Origin: CAZAQK01 sp046344715
Lineage (GTDB): Bacteria; Pseudomonadota; Alphaproteobacteria; Rickettsiales; SXRF01
Direction of reading: 5' to 3'
DNA length: 64,000 bases
Assembly: GCA_046344715.1 (NCBI GenBank)
Contig: JBKDKX010000002.1
Span: 124,001 to 188,000 of the forward strand
This document shows, one piece after another, positions 33,154-42,704 of this stretch (the first letter of the stretch is position 1; every line of letters begins with the position of its first letter). The notes beneath the pieces are model-generated. The model was not told the origin of the DNA. It ran no database searches and worked only from the letters and a program-made list of their open reading frames with translations. A program made the position numbers and the translations under genes.

Positions 33154-33627
33154 ATGACAAACATAAACATAAAAATTACCCAGCTTCCACACGGTGAAGA
33201 TTTGCCATTGCCGGAATATGCAACTGCGGGCAGCGCAGGCTGTGATTTGCTTGCGGCCGTGGGCACTGAAATAGTGATGGGGGTGATGGAACGCCAGCTT
33301 ATCCCGACAGGCATTGCCATTGCACTGCCGGATGGGTATGAAGCGCAGATACGCCCACGTTCCGGCCTTGCGTTTAAGCATGGTATTTCCGTGGTGAATG
33401 CGCCTGGCACGATTGATTCGGATTATCGCGGCGAAATAAAAGTGCTGCTGATTAATCTCGGTGATGAGCCCTTTACGGTAACACGCGGAATGCGCGTGGC
33501 GCAAATGGTGATTGCACCGGTGTCGCAGGCGAAATGGCAGCAGGTGGAATCGCTCGATGAAACAACACGCAGCGATGCAGGCTTTGGTTCAACCGGTACA
33601 CATGCAAAGAAAGTGGTAACAGCGTAA
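33154..33627 (+). CDS. dut: dUTP pyrophosphatase
   Basis: 157 residues, a trimeric dUTPase. The five motifs are seen: AGSAGCDL, RPRSGLA, the uracil-binding GTIDSDYRGEIKV, RVAQMVI, and the C-terminal RSDAGFGSTG arm. It hydrolyses dUTP to dUMP, protecting DNA from uracil. The AAGGAGA ribosome-binding site is ideal. It is followed after 4 bp by the Rrf2 gene. Confidence 0.96.
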   Translation: MTNINIKITQLPHGEDLPLPEYATAGSAGCDLLAAVGTEIVMGVMERQLIPTGIAIALPDGYEAQIRPRSGLAFKHGISVVNAPGTIDSDYRGEIKVLLINLGDEPFTVTRGMRVAQMVIAPVSQAKWQQVESLDETTRSDAGFGSTGTHAKKVVTA

Positions 33628-33631
33628 GACT

Positions 33632-34084
33632 ATGTTCAGCCCATCGAAGAAATTATTTTATGCGGTAGAGGCGGTGTTATACATCGCCTACAATGCAGGC
33701 ACTGGCCCAATCAGCAGCCGCGATATTGCTGCCAAGCAAGGCCTGCCCCCGCGGTATCTTGAACAACTCATGCAAAAACTCGTGCGTGCAGGAATTCTGC
33801 GCGGCGTGCGCGGGCCCAATGGTGGCTATGTGCTGGCGCGCGAACGCAGGCGCGTGACCGTGGGCGATATTTGCGATGTACTGATTGAAGATAAAGATGA
33901 AGACCAACAGGATGATAAAGCGGGCACAATGCTGGGACAAAAGATTGTGCAGCCGGTTTGGGATGCAGCACAAGCGCAGGTGATGGGCTCCCTGAAACAG
34001 GTGAACCTTGCTGAGTTGTGTGAACAGGCACTCAAGAAAAATATCAAAAAGGCTTCAGAAGAACGCATGGATTTTGCTATATAG
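33632..34084 (+). CDS. Rrf2-family transcriptional regulator (CymR/IscR-like)
   Basis: 150 residues. N-terminal winged helix with SSRDIAAKQGLPPRYLEQLMQKLVRAGIL and the wing GVRGPNGGYVLAR. The linker where IscR has three iron-sulfur Cys contains only one Cys (GDICD) and is instead acidic (EDKDEDQQDD), so it probably does not hold a cluster. The cysK gene 21 bp downstream suggests a CymR-like control of cysteine synthesis, perhaps by contact with CysK itself. That role is inferred from position. Confidence 0.88.
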   Translation: MFSPSKKLFYAVEAVLYIAYNAGTGPISSRDIAAKQGLPPRYLEQLMQKLVRAGILRGVRGPNGGYVLARERRRVTVGDICDVLIEDKDEDQQDDKAGTMLGQKIVQPVWDAAQAQVMGSLKQVNLAELCEQALKKNIKKASEERMDFAI

Positions 34085-34105
34085 CACTAACGAAAGGACA
34101 AAATT

Positions 34106-35068
34106 ATGACCCAAACCAAACTCGACGCATCTGGCCGTGGCCATGTGTATGATAATATTCTGGAGACTATCGGTAACACACCGCTGATTCGCATACACCG
34201 CATGGCCAAAGAAGCAGGCTGCGTAGCTGATGTGCTGGCGAAGGCAGAATTTTTTAATCCGCTGTCATCGATAAAAGACCGTATCGCACTTTCTATGGTG
34301 GAAGCGGCGGAAGCATCTGGAAAACTCAAGGCAGATACGGTGCTGGTGGAGCCAACTTCGGGCAACACAGGCATTGCGCTGGCCTATGTGTGTGCGGCGA
34401 AAGGCTATCGCCTCATTCTCACTATGCCGGAAAGCATGTCTATGGAGCGCCGGAAAATGCTGAAATTCTTAGGTGCAGAACTGGAGCTGACGCCAGCGGC
34501 CAAAGGTATGCGTGGCTCTATTGAGCGTGCAGAAGAAATTGTTGCTGCCAATCCAAATGCATTAATGCTTCAGCAATTTAAGAACGCATCGAATCCAGAA
34601 ATTCATCGTCGTACTACAGCCGAAGAAATCTGGCGTGATACGGCAGGTGCGGTGGATGTATTCATTGCAGGTGTGGGAACAGGTGGCACCATCACCGGCA
34701 CAGGGCAGGTTTTGAAGCAGAAAAAATCATCTGTAAAAATCATGGCCGTTGAGCCGGAAGATTCGCCGGTGCTTTCCGGCGGTGCGCCCGGACCGCACAA
34801 AATTCAGGGTATTGGTGCAGGATTTATTCCTGATGTGCTGGCTAAAGATGTGATTGATGAAGTGATAACCATCGGTAACCAGACAGCATTTGAAACCGCA
34901 CGCAAGGCCGCAAAACTCGAAGGGCTCCCCATCGGTATTTCCTCCGGCGCAACGCTTGCGGCGGCACTGGAAGTCGGTGCGAGGCCTGAAATGAAAGGCA
35001 AAACCATCGTGGTGATTCTTGCATCATGCGCGGAACGTTATATTTCCACGGACTTGTTTGCGGAGTAA
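34106..35068 (+). CDS. cysK: Cysteine synthase (O-acetylserine sulfhydrylase)
   Basis: 320 residues, fold-type II PLP enzyme. The PLP Lys lies in NPLSSIKDR, the substrate loop is EPTSGNTGIAL and the phosphate-binding loop is GTGGTITGTG. It forms cysteine from O-acetylserine and sulfide. AAAGGAC precedes the ATG. It lies between an Rrf2 regulator and a ThiF/MoeB-like gene whose GTG start follows the cysK stop by one base. Confidence 0.96.
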   Translation: MTQTKLDASGRGHVYDNILETIGNTPLIRIHRMAKEAGCVADVLAKAEFFNPLSSIKDRIALSMVEAAEASGKLKADTVLVEPTSGNTGIALAYVCAAKGYRLILTMPESMSMERRKMLKFLGAELELTPAAKGMRGSIERAEEIVAANPNALMLQQFKNASNPEIHRRTTAEEIWRDTAGAVDVFIAGVGTGGTITGTGQVLKQKKSSVKIMAVEPEDSPVLSGGAPGPHKIQGIGAGFIPDVLAKDVIDEVITIGNQTAFETARKAAKLEGLPIGISSGATLAAALEVGARPEMKGKTIVVILASCAERYISTDLFAE

Positions 35069-35069
35069 T

Positions 35070-35819
35070 GTGGATAATACGCAACTAAGGCGTTACGCTC
35101 GGCACATCGTGCTTCCTGAAATTGGCGAGGTAGGGCAGGCGAAACTACTTGCATCGTCTGTGCTGGTGATTGGCGCAGGTGGCTTGGGCAGTAGCGCGAT
35201 TGCGCATCTTGCAGCTAGTGGTATTGGCCGTATTGGTGTTGTGGAGTATGACCGCGTGGAACTTTCCAACTTACAGCGACAGGTGATGTTTGAAGAAAGC
35301 GATATTGGCCGCCTGAAAGTGGATGCCGTGCGTGACCGGCTGGGGGAAGTGAATCCCGCCTGCACACTGGATGTATTCCCGGAAAAACTCACCGCCGAGA
35401 ACGCCCGCACACTCATCAAACCATACGACATCGTGGTGGATGGCAGTGATAATTTTGATACGCGTTTTGCAGTCAATCAAGCATGCATTGCCGAACAAAA
35501 AACACTGGTATCAGCGGCAATTTCTGGTTTTTCCGCGCAGATTTCTAGCTTTAAGGCGCATCTGGGCGCGCCGCATCCATGTTATCAATGCCTTGTTCCT
35601 GACAAGCCAACGTTCGAGCGTAACTGTGCGCAGGAAGGCATCATTGGCCCGCTGGCGGGTATGTTGGGGAGCATGCAGGCACTGGAGGTCATAAAGGAAT
35701 TGCTTGGCATAGGGGAATCGTTATCAGGAAAAATACTGATGATGGATATGCTTGCAGCAACCATCCGCATTGCTGCACTGCCGCGAGAGGTGGCCTGCCC
35801 AATCTGTTCAAAACATTAA
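35070..35819 (+). CDS. ThiF/MoeB/HesA-family ubiquitin-like E1 activating enzyme
   Basis: 249 residues from GTG 35070, chosen because an upstream extension lies within cysK. RYARHIVLPEIG opens the family, GAGGLGSS binds ATP, SNLQRQV and DGSDNFDTRF follow, the catalytic-Cys region is FERNCAQEG, and two zinc-binding CxxC pairs are CYQC and CPIC. Such enzymes adenylate small sulfur carriers (ThiS, MoaD). Coupling to cysK hints at sulfur transfer for thiamine, molybdopterin or cysteine synthesis, but no carrier protein gene is in view. Confidence 0.88.
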   Translation: MDNTQLRRYARHIVLPEIGEVGQAKLLASSVLVIGAGGLGSSAIAHLAASGIGRIGVVEYDRVELSNLQRQVMFEESDIGRLKVDAVRDRLGEVNPACTLDVFPEKLTAENARTLIKPYDIVVDGSDNFDTRFAVNQACIAEQKTLVSAAISGFSAQISSFKAHLGAPHPCYQCLVPDKPTFERNCAQEGIIGPLAGMLGSMQALEVIKELLGIGESLSGKILMMDMLAATIRIAALPREVACPICSKH

Positions 35820-35861
35820 AGAATTCTTGCTTAATGTCCCAACACGGATTAGTTATAAATC

Positions 35862-36371
35862 ATGTTGGAAAAGATAAAAATAACACTCACGATTTTAATA
35901 ATTTTATTACATGTTCCAACAGTGGCGACCGCGCAGTCGACCACGGGGGCATCAACCGGCCTGCCTGTGCCGCGTTTTGTATCGCTTAAATCGGATGAAG
36001 TGAATGTACGCACCGGCCCGGGTACGCGATACCCTATCCAATGGTTATACCGGCGTGATGGCCTGCCGGTTGAAATCGTAGAAGAGTTCGATCTGTGGCG
36101 GAAAATCAGGGATATTGAAGGTGCAACCGGCTGGGTGCATAAGAGTATGCTGGAAGGTTCGCGCCGCGCATTTATACGCGGCAAGGAAGCGCAGGTGGTG
36201 CGCGCCAATCCGGAAGCAGATGCTCGCCCACTGCTTAAGGCTGAGCCCATGGTAATCACGGATGTTATGGAGTGCGAGGTGCGCTGGTGCCGCGTGCAGG
36301 TGAGCGGCCGCAAGGGCTGGATTGAAAAGAAACATCTCTGGGGTGTGTACCCCGATGAAGTATTTGACTAG
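35862..36371 (+). CDS. Exported SH3-domain protein
   Basis: 169 residues. A signal peptide is clear: hydrophobic segment about 5-20 with a likely cut after TVATA-QS. Two SH3b-like repeats follow: VNVRTGPGTRYPIQWLY...GWVHKSML and the second with WCRVQVSGRKGWIEKKHLWGVYP. Common in Alphaproteobacteria; probably a periplasmic, cell-wall-binding protein. No strong ribosome-binding site. Located 42 bp after the E1-like gene. Confidence 0.88.
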   Translation: MLEKIKITLTILIILLHVPTVATAQSTTGASTGLPVPRFVSLKSDEVNVRTGPGTRYPIQWLYRRDGLPVEIVEEFDLWRKIRDIEGATGWVHKSMLEGSRRAFIRGKEAQVVRANPEADARPLLKAEPMVITDVMECEVRWCRVQVSGRKGWIEKKHLWGVYPDEVFD

Positions 36372-36404
36372 ATTATTCAGTCGCTTTGCGTATAGCTTAA
36401 CGTC

Positions 36405-37850
36405 ATGACTATGCGTACGTTATTTTCTGTTGGGATGCTGGTGACTGTGGGAATGCTTGCGGGCAGGGTGCTTGGCCTGCTGCGTGAAGCGTTGGTGGCT
36501 GCGCATTTTGGCGTGGGTTTGGATGCAGATATGGCGATTGGCCTGCTCATCATCCCCGATTTTGTTACCGCCCTGCTGGTGGGCAGTGCAGCGAGTGCTA
36601 CACTGGTTCCGGCCTTTGCAACGCGTACCGCGCAGGAAGCGTCTTTTCTTTTCTTTCAGGCATTAGTAGCAAGCATTGTGCTGGCAAGTGTGGCAGGCGT
36701 TTTAATATTCTGGCAGATGAGTAACATGCAGCCCGCCATGACATTTGCTTTGGGCATGGCGCTTGCGGCATTGCCCATGAGTGCTGCTAATGCAGTGCTG
36801 GTGGCATGGCTTCAGCACAAAAACTGTCTGCGGGTTCCTGCTTTTTCAAATGCCATTTTTAATGCAGTGATTGTACTGGGATTATGGATTTTGGTGAGCG
36901 GTATTAACGAACTTGGCGTAGTCATTTTCTTTGCAACAGCTACGCGGTTGACTGCCCATGTAATCGCTGGGTTCAGAGCTGGTGGGTTGATGGTGATTTC
37001 TGGCATGTCATGGCGACTGCCGCGTGATGTGCTTAAGAACTATATCTCTACCGTATCCACCGGATTCTTCAGCATCGTTCCGCAATATGCGCCGTATGCT
37101 GTGCTGGCAGCATCTGCTTCCAGTATTGCGTTATTCAACTATGCGTTTAAGCTGGTAATGCTGCCTGCGATGGTACTGGCCACCATTATCCAGATGGTAT
37201 TGCTGCAATGGTTTGTAAAATTGCATAAAGAATCTTCACTGAAAAATACAACGCCACTTGTCATGCAGCTTGGATGTGTGATTTCTTTGGCGATGACACT
37301 GTGCATTTCACTGGCAAGCCCATACATAGCCATGATCTGTTTTGCTTATGGTGAAATGTCGGTGGGTGACGTACAAGCAGTTGCTGATTTGCTTTCTATC
37401 GGCATATGGGCGTTGCCAGGCATGGTGATGGGTTATATCTGGCAGCAATTTTATTTTGCGCAGAAATTAACTCGCGCACCACTCATCTTGTCGATTGCTC
37501 AGGCGTTATGTATGCTGCCTGCGCTGTGGATTGGGCAAGAAATGAGCGGCGTTAGCGGTGTGATGGTTGCACTCGTGGCTGTACAGGCCATGCCTATTTT
37601 ATGGTATGAAATACTGGCCATGAGGCAGCGGCTGGTGACGCAATTCACATTAAGTGCCACGGGTATGTATATGGTAGCTGCGTTACTGGCGGCCTACATG
37701 CCGCTTGCATGGCTATATCGACATACTACATTTACGCCTGTATTCGGGTTTTTGGTGGCGGTAGTAATGGGCGGAGTATTATTAGCGATTGCAATTACAC
37801 CTAATACACTCTGTAGACGGTGGATTTTAACACACATGAAAACGTTATGA
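36405..37850 (+). CDS. MurJ/MviN-family polytopic lipid flippase
   Basis: 481 residues, about 13-14 membrane helices. The N-terminus VGMLAGRVLGLLREALVAAHFG is the MviN signature (RxxGLxRexxxAxxFG), followed by PDFVTALLVGSAASATLVPAF. MurJ flips lipid II; relatives in glycan clusters flip other undecaprenyl-linked sugars. Its place at the head of the glycan locus and its 4-bp overlap (ATGA) with the next gene favour the second role, but it might be the cell's only MurJ. Confidence 0.82.
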   Translation: MTMRTLFSVGMLVTVGMLAGRVLGLLREALVAAHFGVGLDADMAIGLLIIPDFVTALLVGSAASATLVPAFATRTAQEASFLFFQALVASIVLASVAGVLIFWQMSNMQPAMTFALGMALAALPMSAANAVLVAWLQHKNCLRVPAFSNAIFNAVIVLGLWILVSGINELGVVIFFATATRLTAHVIAGFRAGGLMVISGMSWRLPRDVLKNYISTVSTGFFSIVPQYAPYAVLAASASSIALFNYAFKLVMLPAMVLATIIQMVLLQWFVKLHKESSLKNTTPLVMQLGCVISLAMTLCISLASPYIAMICFAYGEMSVGDVQAVADLLSIGIWALPGMVMGYIWQQFYFAQKLTRAPLILSIAQALCMLPALWIGQEMSGVSGVMVALVAVQAMPILWYEILAMRQRLVTQFTLSATGMYMVAALLAAYMPLAWLYRHTTFTPVFGFLVAVVMGGVLLAIAITPNTLCRRWILTHMKTL

Positions 37851-38683
37851 TGAAAACTATACTAATCACCGGAAATCCAGATATCGCAGCCGACGCAGAA
37901 GCTGCCGGTGTTTCGCGTATTATGGTAGATCTGGAAACTATGGGTAAAAAAGAGCGTCAAGCCAGTCGTACTACATTTATCAGCTCACATAATAAAGAAG
38001 ATGTCGCTCGGGTGCGATCCGTGCTTAAGAATGCTGAACTCATCGTGCGGGTTAACCCGTGGCACTACCACTCTGAAGAAGAAATACTTTATGCAGTAGG
38101 CGAAGGCGCAGATTTTATCATGCTGCCGATGATTCAGGATATACAGCATGTGCGCAAAGCGGTTGGCGCGTTATCTGCACATATAAAACTGCTGCCTCTC
38201 ATTGAAACATCCTATTCTATGGAATGTATTGCGGACATCGCAGCGATGAAAGAAATTCCTGAGCTATATATCGGCTTGAATGATTTGCATTTATCGCTTG
38301 GGCTTGAATTTTTGTTTGAGCCACTGGCGATGGGTTTGCTGGATGCTATGGCAGAAAACATCCGGAAGCATGGTAAACCTTTTGGGTTTGGCGGTATTGC
38401 AAAGATGGGCAGTGGCGAATTACCTGCCGAGCGCATTCTGGCTGAACATGAGCGGCTGGGGTCAACTCGTGTAATATTATCATCCCGTTTCTGCAAAGAT
38501 ATTTCGATTGAAAGTCAGGAAGGGCGCACGTCGCGTATCCGCGACGCACTTGTCGTGATGCAGCAAGAATATTTGCGTCTGCAAACTCGTGATGATACCG
38601 TGCGGCAACAGGATTTTGAGCATACCGCGTCTATTATTATGCGCATTGGAAATGAGCTGAAATTGAAAAGGCAAGCGATATGA
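37847..38683 (+). CDS. HpcH/HpaI aldolase/citrate lyase-family protein
   Basis: 278 residues from ATG 37847, overlapping the flippase by ATGA. A TIM-barrel aldolase: MVDLETMGK early, VRVNPW, then FIMLPMI and LLPLIETSYSMECI with the metal-binding Glu, and LYIGLNDLH. Class II aldolases of this group cleave or condense keto acids with Mg2+. Similar genes occur in surface-polysaccharide clusters, but the substrate is unknown. Overlaps the next gene by ATGA, so the three form one translational unit. Confidence 0.82.
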   Translation: MMKTILITGNPDIAADAEAAGVSRIMVDLETMGKKERQASRTTFISSHNKEDVARVRSVLKNAELIVRVNPWHYHSEEEILYAVGEGADFIMLPMIQDIQHVRKAVGALSAHIKLLPLIETSYSMECIADIAAMKEIPELYIGLNDLHLSLGLEFLFEPLAMGLLDAMAENIRKHGKPFGFGGIAKMGSGELPAERILAEHERLGSTRVILSSRFCKDISIESQEGRTSRIRDALVVMQQEYLRLQTRDDTVRQQDFEHTASIIMRIGNELKLKRQAI

Positions 38684-39597
38684 ATATTTTAATTGTGGGG
38701 TATGGTTCAATAGGTAAGCGCCATGCGCGAATATTACGGCCTATGGCAGAAACGCTTGGGATTGTAACTGCGCAAGAGGCTATGGATTATCCACTTTTTC
38801 GTTCACTAGAAGATGCGCTCGCCGCTGAACGTTGGGATTATGTGGTGCTGTGCACGATTACAGCACGCCATGCTAGCGATCTGGCAATACTCAAGCAGGC
38901 CAATTTTACAGGTAAAGTTCTGGTGGAAAAGCCAGTATTTGTTTCTACGCATGAAGATGCCTCGCCGTACCCATTTCAAGTGTATGTGGGATATCATTTG
39001 CGCTTCCATAAGTTGATTGATGCACTTAAGGAGGTTTTGCAAGGCTGCCGTATAGAAAGTGCCAGGGCGCATGTCGGCCAGCATCTTTCACTCTGGCGTC
39101 CTGGGCGTGATCCAAAGGAAACATACTCTGCGCACCTTTCACAGGGGGGTGGCGTGATGCGTGATTTGTCGCATGAGTTGGATCTGGCACAATATCTTTT
39201 TGGCGAGATTAAGGAATATGAAGGCAAGGCGGAACGTTTGGATGATGTAACCGTTGACAGCGAAGATACCGCCACCTTCAAATTGCGGTGTAGCAACTGT
39301 GATAATGTCATCGTGCATATGAACTATCTGGATGAAGTTCCACATCGCGAATGGATAATCGAAACAGATAAAGGCACCATAGTGACAGATCTGATTCGCA
39401 GATCGCTCACGATTAGTGAAGATACCAGAGTCATTGCGTGTGATGGTGACGATGCCTACAGTGCTATGCACAGAGCAGTGCTTGATAATAACAATAATGT
39501 TTGCACGTTTGGGGAGGCATTGGAAATTATTAAGGTGATCGAATCTGCCGTGTTTTCAAATCAGGTGACGACTTCAAAAACATCAAAATCTGCGTAG
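38680..39597 (+). CDS. Gfo/Idh/MocA-family oxidoreductase
   Basis: 305 residues. NAD(P)-binding VGYGSIGKRHARIL at the N-terminus, then LVEKPVF (EKP motif with catalytic Lys) and HELDLAQYLFG. The SIGKRH signature, VGQHLSLWRP and the HE-D motif match the 51256-52302 gene product, so the two are paralogues. Such enzymes oxidise or epimerise sugar phosphates or nucleotide sugars. With the aldolase, it probably makes a sugar or side-chain acid for the glycan. Confidence 0.85.
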   Translation: MNILIVGYGSIGKRHARILRPMAETLGIVTAQEAMDYPLFRSLEDALAAERWDYVVLCTITARHASDLAILKQANFTGKVLVEKPVFVSTHEDASPYPFQVYVGYHLRFHKLIDALKEVLQGCRIESARAHVGQHLSLWRPGRDPKETYSAHLSQGGGVMRDLSHELDLAQYLFGEIKEYEGKAERLDDVTVDSEDTATFKLRCSNCDNVIVHMNYLDEVPHREWIIETDKGTIVTDLIRRSLTISEDTRVIACDGDDAYSAMHRAVLDNNNNVCTFGEALEIIKVIESAVFSNQVTTSKTSKSA

Positions 39598-39637
39598 TTT
39601 ATTGGTTAAAAAACAAAACTAGTCAGGATTATTTAAG

Positions 39638-41362
39638 GTGCTATTCAATAAAGACGCTGAGAAATACATACGCCTACAGTCACTAATCCTGCTTGGGCTG
39701 TATGCTATTTATATCGTTGGTGGATACAAATCTTTCAATTTATGGAGTCAATTGGATGTATTCACAGGTATCAATCCTATCAAGCTTTTATATCATCCCC
39801 ATGGCTTGAGGTATCTCATTACTTGGCCTGCTTTGTGGATTTCAGAACATTTTGAAATTCATAGGAATGTGGTGTTTAGCGTTCTTGTAGTGTTCAACCT
39901 GATGATTGCGACATTACTGACCGCTGCAGTACAGGCACGTATATCACATCAGATTGAGCCGCGTTGGCAGATATGGGTATATCTGTTCATACCGGTGTTT
40001 GCCACACTTTCCTTTGCGATGAATGGCCGTCTTTCCTACATGATGCTTGGTATATCCATGATGCTTTATGCCTATACGCGGTGGCTAGATGGCATCATTC
40101 ATCGTGAATCTTTGGTACATTCCCTAAAATGGTTTGGTATCAATGGTCTCGCGTTGGTATTCCTGTCAGTAAGTTCCGGGTGCTTTACTGTGGGTATGCT
40201 TTTAGTCTTGACGCAGGCGATTGTGTTAACAGTTGTGCCCGGGCAAAGCACAGCACGTCGTCTGGTAAATGGTTTGTTTAGCGCCGTACTGGTGATGATG
40301 TTTATTTTTCTACAATACACATATCTCCAGAAAAACTTAGAGTATTATGGCGGCTCCATATATACCATGGTGTTACACGGACTGGGGGAGATTTTTACAA
40401 CCAATGCATATGGCAAGGAAATTCTCGCAGTATTAGTATCCGCATTGGTGTTTGTTCTGGTACGGTATTTTGCTAATTTTAGGTATTGCCCTGGGGTGAT
40501 ATTTACACGGTATTATTTGCTGATAACGCCTGTTTTATTGGTTATTATTGCATCTGCAGTGGGGATGTTTGGGTATTCCGCGTTGCTGACGGGTAGCACA
40601 GCGGCGATGATTCTGACAATTCATGGGATTAGTGTTGTGCGCGAAAGGAAGCCTATCCAGTTTGCAGATGTGCAAGGCTTTCTTGCTGCTGGCGTAATTT
40701 CTGAAGCAGAGTGCACATCCAGAAAAATAATGGCATTAGTGGCAGCGCTGGGTAGTGGAATGTTAGTGCTGATTGCTCCCGAACCGCGAATTCCACCCAA
40801 AAACATGACTTCTGACAATGAATATAAATGGATATTAAGGTGGGAAAAGGATTATCAGACAGGTCTTATAGGGAGCATGAATCCAGTATCCATGGCCTCA
40901 GATACAAAGGGCAATGTGTTTATTGTGGAAAGCAACCATCGGATACTGCGGATTGATGCAAAAAAGAATCTGGGTATTTATGCAGGTGATTTTGAAGCAG
41001 GAGATGTGGTTGGTGTGCGCGAAGCGGCACGGTTTAATAATATATCTGATATTGCCGCAGATAAGCAGGGCAACCTATATGTTGCCGATCAGGGTAATAA
41101 TAAAATAAAGAAAATAGACACCAGTGGATATGTCTCTACCATATTGGGTAATGGAAAAATTGGCAGGTTTTCTTCAGGTTGTAAGCCTTTAGAATGCAGG
41201 ATGACGGCGCCACGGGCTGTAGATATATTGCCAGATGACTCATTGGTTGTTTCTGCGGGATTGCAGCTAATTCGCCTGCAAAATGACGATGTGCCGAAGC
41301 AGTTTCTTTTTGTAAAGGGTACAAAGCAGGTTGATGATGGCAGGATAGTGACGGAGCCCTGA
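39638..41362 (+). CDS. Multi-helix membrane protein with C-terminal NHL-type beta-propeller
   Basis: 574 residues, GTG start preceded by AAGG. Residues of about 12-385 contain roughly ten hydrophobic segments with short loops. After APEPRIPPKN a soluble part carries NHL-like repeats (about 410-510): NPVSMASDTKGNVFIVES, FNNISDIAADKQGNLYVADQGNNKIKKID and APRAVDILPDDSLVVS. The domain combination is not one I know. It lies before the O-antigen ligase, so it may bind or polymerise surface glycan. The true family cannot be named. Confidence 0.75.
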   Translation: MLFNKDAEKYIRLQSLILLGLYAIYIVGGYKSFNLWSQLDVFTGINPIKLLYHPHGLRYLITWPALWISEHFEIHRNVVFSVLVVFNLMIATLLTAAVQARISHQIEPRWQIWVYLFIPVFATLSFAMNGRLSYMMLGISMMLYAYTRWLDGIIHRESLVHSLKWFGINGLALVFLSVSSGCFTVGMLLVLTQAIVLTVVPGQSTARRLVNGLFSAVLVMMFIFLQYTYLQKNLEYYGGSIYTMVLHGLGEIFTTNAYGKEILAVLVSALVFVLVRYFANFRYCPGVIFTRYYLLITPVLLVIIASAVGMFGYSALLTGSTAAMILTIHGISVVRERKPIQFADVQGFLAAGVISEAECTSRKIMALVAALGSGMLVLIAPEPRIPPKNMTSDNEYKWILRWEKDYQTGLIGSMNPVSMASDTKGNVFIVESNHRILRIDAKKNLGIYAGDFEAGDVVGVREAARFNNISDIAADKQGNLYVADQGNNKIKKIDTSGYVSTILGNGKIGRFSSGCKPLECRMTAPRAVDILPDDSLVVSAGLQLIRLQNDDVPKQFLFVKGTKQVDDGRIVTEP

Positions 41363-41405
41363 TGATTTGGCTTGTGAATTTTATTAAACACACTAGGTAT
41401 TTGCT

Positions 41406-42704
41406 ATGAACACGCAGTCATTAAGCTGGTATCAGGAGATACGTGAAGTTGCATTTACACAGGATGCAACGCACAGGCTCTGGCAAATAGCCTATTTTTC
41501 TGCGTTGATGATTCCATTCATGTTGGTTGGTCATCGCACTGCTGCCGATGTATTATGTGGTCTGATAGGTTTTTTGTTTATCATCAGAAGTGCATCCAAG
41601 AAAGACTGGGCGTGGGTCAGGGATCCTTTGATGATCACATTATTCATTGCCTGGGGTTGGCTGTGTGTGGTGGTTACTCCGCTCGCACATGATGTTCAGG
41701 CGTCTGCCAGCATAGCATTTCCGTGGATACGTTTTCTGTTGTTTTTTGCAGCTATGCGCCACTGGGTGCTTGTAGACGCAAAACCGATCAAGATGCTTGG
41801 AGCGTGCCTTTCGGTGCTGTTGATTGCTATCGCAGTTGATACGATCTGGCAGTATGTTCATGGCGTATCATTATCTAATCATTACGCGGCGGATTCTGGC
41901 CGGTTGACGGGGCCATTTAACAATGTGAAAGTCGGCATTTATCTGGCCAGAATGTTATTGCCAGTCCTTGGGATCTGTCTGTTTTTTAGTCTAATGGAAT
42001 CCCGTGTGCGGATGGTATTGTTGACTTATGGGATGCTATATTTCTTTATTCTTGGCACGATTGCGGTTACCGGTGAACGTGCGCCGTTTGGCATGAGTGT
42101 GCTTGGGATGCTTACGGTGTTAGGTGCGTTAGCGCTGATGGAGAAAAATCTGCGCGCGCAGAGCTTGGCTTTGGTTGCTGTTATGTGTGGCATTGTTTAC
42201 TTGATGGTTACCACTCAGGACTGGGTGTATGGCCGACTTTTACATGCGGCTGAAATATTGATGGATTTCAGGAATTCTTCATACGGACAGCTATTCTGGA
42301 TGGCCTATGAAATGGGCAAGGATAACCTGATAACAGGCGTGGGGATGAAGAACTTCCGTCTGATATGTGAACAATTTATTGCAAGCGGCCTGGCTAATCA
42401 TCACAATTTACATCCACATAATCCATATCTTGAGTGGTTTTCCGAGGCGGGGTTGCCTGGCTTGATGCTATTCATTGGATTCGTAGGGTTGGTGCTGCGC
42501 GAATGTATCACTTCAGTGATTGGTAATGCTGGCCGTTATCGCATGATTGCCATATTTGCGTTGGGTTCAGTCGTTGTACTGTTGTTTCCGTTTGTGCCAA
42601 CGCAAAGTTTCTTTGCTAACTGGCCGGCGATTTTATTCTGGTACGCGCTGAGTGTTGCGCTTGCGTCATTATCACTATGCCAGCCAAAAAAGCATTTTAG
42701 CTGA
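41406..42704 (+). CDS. O-antigen ligase/polymerase (Wzy_C-type)
   Basis: 432 residues, about 11-12 helices. The Wzy_C signature HNPYLEWFSEAGLPG, with H338, follows a long periplasmic loop containing GVGMKNFRL; the Arg/Glu stretch TGERAPFGM is also typical. It joins or polymerises undecaprenyl-linked glycan at the periplasmic face. Whether it is WaaL or Wzy cannot be told from sequence. It overlaps the convergent acyltransferase by 8 bp. Confidence 0.85.
   Translation: MNTQSLSWYQEIREVAFTQDATHRLWQIAYFSALMIPFMLVGHRTAADVLCGLIGFLFIIRSASKKDWAWVRDPLMITLFIAWGWLCVVVTPLAHDVQASASIAFPWIRFLLFFAAMRHWVLVDAKPIKMLGACLSVLLIAIAVDTIWQYVHGVSLSNHYAADSGRLTGPFNNVKVGIYLARMLLPVLGICLFFSLMESRVRMVLLTYGMLYFFILGTIAVTGERAPFGMSVLGMLTVLGALALMEKNLRAQSLALVAVMCGIVYLMVTTQDWVYGRLLHAAEILMDFRNSSYGQLFWMAYEMGKDNLITGVGMKNFRLICEQFIASGLANHHNLHPHNPYLEWFSEAGLPGLMLFIGFVGLVLRECITSVIGNAGRYRMIAIFALGSVVVLLFPFVPTQSFFANWPAILFWYALSVALASLSLCQPKKHFS

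Noticed and set aside
37847..38683. Citrate lyase beta subunit
   Set aside because: The barrel motifs fit, but no citrate lyase alpha, gamma or accessory genes are near and the context is surface glycan.
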